NCBI GenBank assembly: GCA_002310115.1
Contig: DBYI01000074.1
Coordinates: 1 to 21,902 of the forward strand
DNA from: Ruminococcus flavefaciens
GTDB taxonomy: Bacteria > Bacillota > Clostridia > Oscillospirales > Ruminococcaceae
Direction: 5' to 3'
DNA: 21,902 nucleotides
Of this stretch, positions 14,337 to 20,000 are shown one piece after another. The notes under the pieces were generated by a model. It saw nothing but the letters and a program-made list of their open reading frames with translations. It was not told the DNA's origin and did no database searches. The number at the start of each line of letters is the position of its first letter. Positions within the stretch are counted from its first letter, which is position 1. The translations under genes were made by a program, and so were the position numbers.

Positions 14337-15227
14337 TTACACATCTTCAAGGGTGTAAATTTTGCATTTTCTGCTTACGCGGGAGAACTTGCTGACAGCG
14401 CCGTTTGCGCTTACATCGAAGAACTCAGTTACACCTAGTTCCTCGAGTTTCTGTATTGCAAGATCCCAGCGAATTGGAGTATATACGTTAAGCTGATTCT
14501 CCCTGAGTATCTGCTCTCCCTTTGTCATGACCTCTCTATCAAAAATAGAAAGGATAGGATAATCTGGATCCTTATACTCTGTGGAAGCACAGAAATCAAC
14601 GTACTCCTGAGAATAGTTCTTCATTATCGGGTGATGGTAAGCGACTCCCGTACCGAAACTGAAAGCTTTCAGTGCACCCTCGTTCTGACAGAGGGTGAGG
14701 GCTTTCTCAACCGAGTCCGCCTTGCCGCTGACCATAACGTGGAATTTGGAGTTGCCGCTTCCGATGATTATTTCATCAGATGAGAACTTATCCCTGAACA
14801 TTTCCTCGATATCACTATACGAGAAGCCTATGACCACGCCCATGTCGAGCCTCTGATCATGTTCTTCAAGGCAGCGCATTGTAGCGCGGTTCATCATGAT
14901 GATGCTATGAGTAAATTCATGTGAAACAGAACCGAAACAGCCGCTTATGCTGACTATTCCTGAACTGTAGCCTGCACCGATATCGGGTATTATTCCCTTG
15001 CTTATGTAGTATTCAAAGACCACTCTGTCGCATATAAGGGAGATTATCCACTCCGCCACGCGACCGTCGTATGCCTTGTTCTTTTCAAGATCCTTGTTTA
15101 GCCCGAGCCTGCCGAATGCTTCGTCGAGATAAAACTCATACTTGTCCATCAGTTCAGACGGCAGCTTGACAAGAAGCTTTTCGGGCTTCGAACCGATGCC
15201 GTTGAAAAGGAACGCTCTGTTATACAT
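14337..15227 (-). CDS. Divergent ACP acyltransferase (FabD/malonyltransferase-like)
   Basis: The 296-residue protein has the acyltransferase plan of FabD and PKS AT domains. The nucleophile motif is GYSSG (86-90, Ser88) rather than GHSxG; Arg114 follows at the usual distance (MMNRATMR); His198 in AYHHP is the catalytic base position. The N-terminal GQGSQ loop reads NGIGSK (9-14). A C-terminal segment (TPIRWDLAIQKL, about 247-258, then EFFDVSANG) matches the end of AT domains. It should load ACP-1 with a malonyl or other extender; the changed motifs make specificity uncertain. It is the first gene of the operon, with GGGGAG at 15238-15243 and a promoter further upstream. Confidence 0.85.
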   Translation of the reverse strand: MYNRAFLFNGIGSKPEKLLVKLPSELMDKYEFYLDEAFGRLGLNKDLEKNKAYDGRVAEWIISLICDRVVFEYYISKGIIPDIGAGYSSGIVSISGCFGSVSHEFTHSIIMMNRATMRCLEEHDQRLDMGVVIGFSYSDIEEMFRDKFSSDEIIIGSGNSKFHVMVSGKADSVEKALTLCQNEGALKAFSFGTGVAYHHPIMKNYSQEYVDFCASTEYKDPDYPILSIFDREVMTKGEQILRENQLNVYTPIRWDLAIQKLEELGVTEFFDVSANGAVSKFSRVSRKCKIYTLEDV

Positions 15228-15249
15228 TTTTTCATGCTCCCCTTATAGT

Positions 15250-15289
15250 ATAAATAAATCTTAATCACCCATAAATAAATCTTATCACC
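15250..15289 (-). promoter_or_regulatory. Tandem direct repeat at the operon promoter (possible operator)
   Basis: Two near-identical copies of a 19-20 base unit lie at 15250-15269 and 15271-15289; on the + strand both read ATAAATAAATCTT, then A in one copy, then ATCACC. They start 21 bases apart, two DNA helical turns. One copy covers the -10 box and the other the first transcribed bases, a place suited to a repressor that binds on one face of the DNA. No regulator gene is seen in the window. Confidence 0.55.
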
Positions 15290-15307
15290 TATTTTGCACA
15301 CTGTCAA
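15279..15307 (-). promoter_or_regulatory. Promoter of the biosynthetic operon
   Basis: On the - strand a perfect TTGACA (15307-15302) is followed after exactly 17 bases by TAAGAT (15284-15279, 4 of 6 matches to TATAAT). It would start transcription about 45 bases before the acyltransferase start codon. Confidence 0.7.
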
Positions 15308-15528
15308 GAGAAAAAAGGCCATAAAAAGCGTTTTCTCGAAAAGCAATAAAAAAGTGTAAAGTCCACAACTGTTTTTTATAAATAAAACAATTATACTGGA
15401 GGTATATTATTGAGCTAAAATTAATAAGGTTAAATTTTTATATTTAAATTGCGATTTAGGAGAGATGTTTTTGGGTATTTTATATACCATAAGCCATAAT
15501 GCAGGTCAAACCATCTAGATGGCAGTAC

Positions 15529-15566
15529 AAATTTTTGCGTTGCTGATAAATTTTTGCGTTGCTGAT
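15529..15566. repeat. Perfect 19-base tandem duplication
   Basis: AAATTTTTGCGTTGCTGAT occurs twice with no spacer (15529-15547 and 15548-15566). It lies in non-coding DNA and looks like a recent slippage or repair duplication. Confidence 0.9.
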
Positions 15567-15598
15567 TTTGACTAAATGTGCATGAATAAAATATTTCA

Positions 15599-15655
15599 GC
15601 CTGTCAGATATATTAGTTTGCTTTGAGTGGATGCATCCGATACTTTATGACAGGC
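15599..15655. repeat. Inverted repeat enclosing a small palindrome
   Basis: GCCTGTCA (15599-15606) pairs with TGACAGGC (15648-15655) across 41 bases, and the 10-base palindrome GGATGCATCC lies at 15629-15638 inside. It could be a folded RNA or the remains of a small mobile element; nothing decides between them. Confidence 0.5.
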
Positions 15656-15667
15656 ATTTACGCTTAA

Positions 15668-15697
15668 AAAAGCCTTTTCCATAAGGAAAAGGCTTTT
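15668..15697 (-). terminator. Rho-independent terminator downstream of the ECF S component
   Basis: A perfect 13-bp stem (AAAAGCCTTTTCC and its complement) with an ATAA loop is followed on the - strand by a run of six T in total. It probably ends the ECF transcript about 265 bases after the stop codon and shields the biosynthetic operon from read-through. The + strand has only four T. Confidence 0.8.
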
Positions 15698-15961
15698 AGT
15701 GATTAGTATCTTAGATTTTCGTAAGTCTTTATCAGCCTTGCTCTGGGAGAAAGTACTGATAATTGCTGTAAATGATGTCGGGATAAACTTTTCATACAGT
15801 GTGTTGATTACGGCAGATTTGAAAGTCCACCGATGTAGTCGAACTCATTGTAAACCTTTAAGTATAAACGCCGCTGAGCTTTAGGGAAAATGCGGCTACC
15901 GTGAATTTACTGATTTGCTACTGGCAGCTTTTATCAAAAACTGCTTTAGTCATAAATGTTA

Positions 15962-16579
15962 TTACTTCTCGGGATTTTTTATGAGCTTTGCTTTGAAAAG
16001 CGCTGTTCCAACAGCACCTGTAATAATCGTGCATACTATCATTTCTACAAGTGCGTTTATGCCTACGAAACTGATGATAAAAGGTATAACGCTCTTGCCT
16101 TTCATAAGTCCCTGAACATAATCTGTGCTTCCGAAAAGGAACACTAGTGACAGCATAAAGAATACTGTGTTCATAAGGGCTGTAAAGAAACCTGTTATGA
16201 AACAAGAGAAACGAGCATCCATGAATTTTGAAGTACCTTGGAAAATAAGACCTGCAAGGAAACCGTCAAGCAGACGAGGTATGAAACGTTGTATGAATGC
16301 AAAAAATGGATTGATCTCTACAAGTATAGCTCCCATACCACTCGGGATACCGATACCGAAGCACTGTAAGAAACTAAATATGCCGAAGACACCGCCAATG
16401 ATTGCGCCACCAACAGGGCCGAGAGAAATTGCTGCTATGGCAATGGGAATTATGTTCAGCGTTATTACCAGCGGACCTACAGGAATAGAACCAATTGGTG
16501 TAAACGAGAACACAGCTATGACCGCAGTCAGCAAGCCGAGCAATACCATGCTTTTTACATCAAACTTAAAACTCTTCAT
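15962..16579 (-). CDS. ECF transporter S component, PanT-like
   Basis: This is a membrane substrate-binding subunit of an energy-coupling-factor vitamin importer: 205 residues with about six hydrophobic segments and the family opening VLLGLLTAVIAVFSFTPIG, followed by GPLVITLNIIPIAIAAISLGP and GGAIIGGVFG. These match the PF12822-type S components, among which pantothenate (PanT) proteins look closest; folate or riboflavin subunits are alternatives. The ATPase and EcfT partners are not in the window, as usual when one energising module is shared. AAGGAGG precedes ATG 16579. If it brings in pantothenate it would feed CoA and the phosphopantetheine arm of the two ACPs, but adjacency is the only link and it has its own terminator. 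Confidence 0.82.
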   Translation of the reverse strand: MKSFKFDVKSMVLLGLLTAVIAVFSFTPIGSIPVGPLVITLNIIPIAIAAISLGPVGGAIIGGVFGIFSFLQCFGIGIPSGMGAILVEINPFFAFIQRFIPRLLDGFLAGLIFQGTSKFMDARFSCFITGFFTALMNTVFFMLSLVFLFGSTDYVQGLMKGKSVIPFIISFVGINALVEMIVCTIITGAVGTALFKAKLIKNPEK

Positions 16580-16626
16580 TATTCAAATTTCCTCCTTGTT
16601 ACTATTCCTCATAAAGGATATAATAC

Positions 16627-16648
16627 AACATGAATATGATATCATGTT
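16627..16648. promoter_or_regulatory. Inverted repeat upstream of the ECF S component
   Basis: AACATGA (16627-16633) and TCATGTT (16642-16648) flank an 8-base AT-rich centre, 48 bases upstream of the ECF start codon and next to a TATTAT-like box (16620-16625, - strand). The position fits a regulator binding site. Confidence 0.45.
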
Positions 16649-16729
16649 TTGGAAATAAAGTAAATAGCCTTTTTGCTGAAATTTCGTTCATAAATTGTTT
16701 CAAAATAGTTCATGTTTTATAAATAAAAA

Positions 16730-16751
16730 TATCATATACCGGTATATGATA
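16730..16751. promoter_or_regulatory. Perfect 22-bp palindrome
   Basis: Each half is TATCATATACC and its exact complement, centred at 16740/16741 on CCGG. A perfect 22-bp dyad with no loop is typical of a homodimeric repressor operator; it lies between two divergent genes, so it could control either. Confidence 0.6.
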
Positions 16752-16956
16752 GCACAATAATACTACCTGTAATCTTACTGCTTGGAAGGTTTTACAATTT
16801 AGTTTTATAGACTAAATAAAAATTGGTATGGCCATTAGGCGTACTTTTGCGGAACTTGGAAAAATCGGCTATCAGAGTTTGAAGAAAATGGTAATATTGT
16901 AAAATAATGCACAAAAGTATCAGGAATATTTCTTAATATTAGTTGAACTTAAAATA

Positions 16957-16985
16957 TTGCAATTTGTATATCGTTGTGTTATAAT
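16957..16985 (+). promoter_or_regulatory. Promoter of the surface protein gene
   Basis: TTGCAA (16957-16962) and a perfect TATAAT (16980-16985) are 17 bases apart, about 110 bases upstream of the start codon. Confidence 0.75.
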
Positions 16986-17094
16986 ATAAAGTGCAAAATT
17001 CTGTAAATCTATCATATCGCGTACAGGCGTAAGGATACAGTTACTGGGGAATTGTGTAAAAACAAATAACAATCGAAGAAAGGATGGATCGATA

Positions 17095-20000
17095 ATGAAG
17101 AAAACTTTGGGTAAACGCCTGGTAAGCAGCGTTACCTCGGGAGTTGTGGCATTGAGCTACATTCTGCCATCATGTGTTGGAATGCAGGCTTATGCAGCTG
17201 AGGCTGCTGATGGACTGCCGATAATTGACACTCCTTATGAGGAAACGATGTGGTTCAGGAATAACCCGCTGGGTATTGCAGGTGATTTTCACTTGTTTGC
17301 TTTTGATACCATTGAAACTACCAACGACAGAGCTCATATCAACGGAAACATTGCTGCACCAAACTATATCGTCGGTTCAAATCATGGACAGCTCAACACT
17401 GCCGGCACAGGACGACTCCTGAACGTTGTCAGGGATTCGTTTGTGTTCAAAGAGGGCGGTGATTACGATGCGAAAGCCAAAGAGGAAGGATCAAAGGAAT
17501 TCTCACTTGGTAAGATGAGTGATTTCTTCTTCCCTGAGGATTGCGGATTGTCTGTAAAGAAGGGCGAATATGTATTCGGCTATGGATACCGAGAAATAGA
17601 AAAGGCTAATCTTGATTATCCTCATGACGCAAGTAAGTATGCATTCGTAAGACTTGATCTTCCTCAATCCCCAAGCTACTTTGTAAAGCTGCAGCCGGGC
17701 GGAGAATTTTCTTCAAATTGCTATCTTGCCCATGCAGGTGGAGGCCTTATCGATTTCGAAGTTGAAAAAGGCAATTATGAAAGACGTTCGGAGAATTACG
17801 CAGAATTTGAAAACTGCTATGCAGACCTCAAGTTAGTTGAAAACCCTGATTACGCTAATGATCCCACAAATCAGTCTGCATACATTGGCACTCTCACACT
17901 GAATGCCAGTGGTACTAATGTACTTAACTTTAGTGCTGACGAAGCTGATAACTACAAGAACATGAAAGTTGAGGGAATCAACTTCAAGGATGGTCAGTTC
18001 AATGATGACCAGACTCTTGTAGTCAATATTGATCTACAGGGTAAGAAGGAGTTCGTATGGTCACCTGAGTGGACATATGAATCAGCTTACGACCCCTCGT
18101 ATAAGCTCGTTAATTCCGAGGAGAGTGCTCTCAGCGGAACAAATATAATCTACAATTTCTTCAATGCTAATTCAGAGGGCACGAAGGTGCTTTACAACTA
18201 CGGCGAAAAACTTGAGCCGTGGGGTTGTGTGCTTGCTCCTGACTGTGAGGTAGTTCCAAACAATATGAGTGGTACTATCATCGCTGACAAGATCACGCTT
18301 ACAAACGAGACACATATGGCTCCTTTCATGAATCCTGTCAGCGAAAAGGCTCAGGTAAATATTTCCGTTAAAAAGACATGGGACGATGATGGAATAAATC
18401 ACGACGACGATGAAGTTGAGGTTGCTCTCTATCGATCCAAAAAAGCAGGTCTTGTAAATTTAACGGACGAAAGCTACGTTGTCAATAGGTATGAGGATTT
18501 TGCCGAAGCTGTAAGAGAAGCTGGAAAGACAGATACTCACTTCAGCTATCAGGATGGAGCAGCTGTAAAGGATGTCAATACTGAAGGCGATTCAAGCATT
18601 ATCGTTTCAAAGTTTGGCTTTGGTTCTGAGGAGCCAATCTTTGTACCTATTACAGATGCTGTAAATTCAAATCTGGCAGACGGCTCTTACACATTTAAAA
18701 AGGGTGCTATTACCTATGTGGTTGATGTTGCCGATGGTGAGATAAAGGATATCGGTGGTTCGGGCATCGGTTACCAGGAACTCGGCTCGAAAAAGCTCAA
18801 TGCTTCCAATGATTGGACAGCTTCATGGGAAAACCTTGATAAAACCGATTCCAACGGTCACACATATTTCTATTATGCAAAGGAGCTCAATGTTCCTGAC
18901 GGATACTCCGTTGAGTATACAGATAACGGTGTTTCAGGCGGAAACAGAACTATCAGTGTCGTTAACAAGGGCGGCAGTGGTGGTACTCCTTCAAAGGTAA
19001 GCTTTGCCAAGTACACCGACACCATGACTGTTACTGAGGACGGTGACGGAAATCTTAACAGTGAGTACGTCAAGGAATATCTCACAGGAGCTAAGCTTAC
19101 ACTTACTGCTAAGGATATTGAGGATGCAAAGCTGAACAAGGGCACGTACTCTGATCAGGATAAGAATTCTGATTGTGATATTAAGTACAGCGAAAGTTCC
19201 ATTACATGGACAAGCATCAATAAACCTGTAGAATTCTATGGACTTCCGAATGGTCTATACAAACTTACAGAAGAAGCTCCTGACGGTTTTCAGCCTGTCA
19301 AGGAGACAGAAATAAGAATTGACAACGGCAATGCCTCAGTTATAACCGCTGACACAGGTGTTACAGCAAAGTCGCTGGGAATACTTGATACGGTGATTGA
19401 TATTATTGATGAATCCTTTGCAGTAACTGTAAAGAAGTCAGATGAAAATGGTAAGCCTGTTCAGGGTGCATACTTCAGGCTGAAGGGTACATCTGGCGAG
19501 AATATGAAGAACGTAAAGGCTCATGACTCGAAGTACTTTGCAGTTAATGGCAAGGGCTGGAGCGAAAAGGCTGACAAGAATCTTTACCCCTCAAAGGCTA
19601 AGGAGTGTGAAATAGAAAACCTTGCTTCAGACGGCAAGTCATTTGAATGGTATTCTACCGGCTCAGATGTTGTTTTCACAGGTCTGTCCGAGGGCACATA
19701 CACTGTTGAGGAGATAAGTGCTCCCGCAGGTTATTCAAAGGACAGTTCAAAGACATTCACTGTCAAGAGAACAGACGGTATCCTTTCTGCAGACAAGAGT
19801 ACAATTGAGTTCACAGATAAAAAGGATACTGTTAAGATAAGCAAGGGCGATATGGGCTCAGTTATTATCGACGGAGCAGAGTTCGTCCTTAAGAAGAAGG
19901 ATGGTACTTCACTGGGTGTCCTCACAACAACGGATGACAGCGTTGATATTTCCGAAAAGGTGAGCAAGTCACATGATGCTCTCAGCGGAACCAGTGGTAT

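Larger units (their letters stand above)
15308..15961. other. Gene-free stretch with repeats and a terminator
   Basis: No convincing gene is present. Apart from the repeats and hairpin listed separately, the part at 15700-15960 has on the - strand short protein-like stretches (for example one ending SPRARLIKTYENLRY) interrupted by stops, which could be the remains of a gene once downstream of the ECF subunit. Confidence 0.45.
16580..17094. other. Divergent intergenic region with palindromes and a promoter
   Basis: This region separates the ECF gene (-) from the surface protein gene (+). It holds the two inverted repeats and the + strand promoter listed separately. At 16828-16902 a 24-codon frame (MAIRRTFAEL...) has no ribosome binding site. 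The 100-base leader between 16985 and 17095 shows no riboswitch that I can recognise. Confidence 0.5.

Noticed and set aside
5301..15227. HMG-CoA-synthase-type beta-branching cassette (ACP, KS, two crotonases)
   Set aside because: No HMG-CoA synthase gene is present and the KS keeps its Cys154, whereas cassette KS proteins are usually Cys-to-Ser decarboxylases.
5301..15227. Housekeeping fatty acid synthesis operon
   Set aside because: FabG, FabZ, FabK/FabI, FabH and acetyl-CoA carboxylase genes are absent, while a ligase, tautomerase and three hydrolases are present.
16828..16902. 24-codon frame MAIRRTFAEL... upstream of the surface gene
   Set aside because: It has no ribosome binding site; another frame there (ending EFEENGNIVK) looks equally protein-like, so a decayed remnant is more likely than a gene.
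16986..17094. Possible riboswitch (for example c-di-GMP) in the surface gene leader
   Set aside because: The conserved blocks of the cyclic-di-GMP classes are not seen and no stable expression platform is evident.
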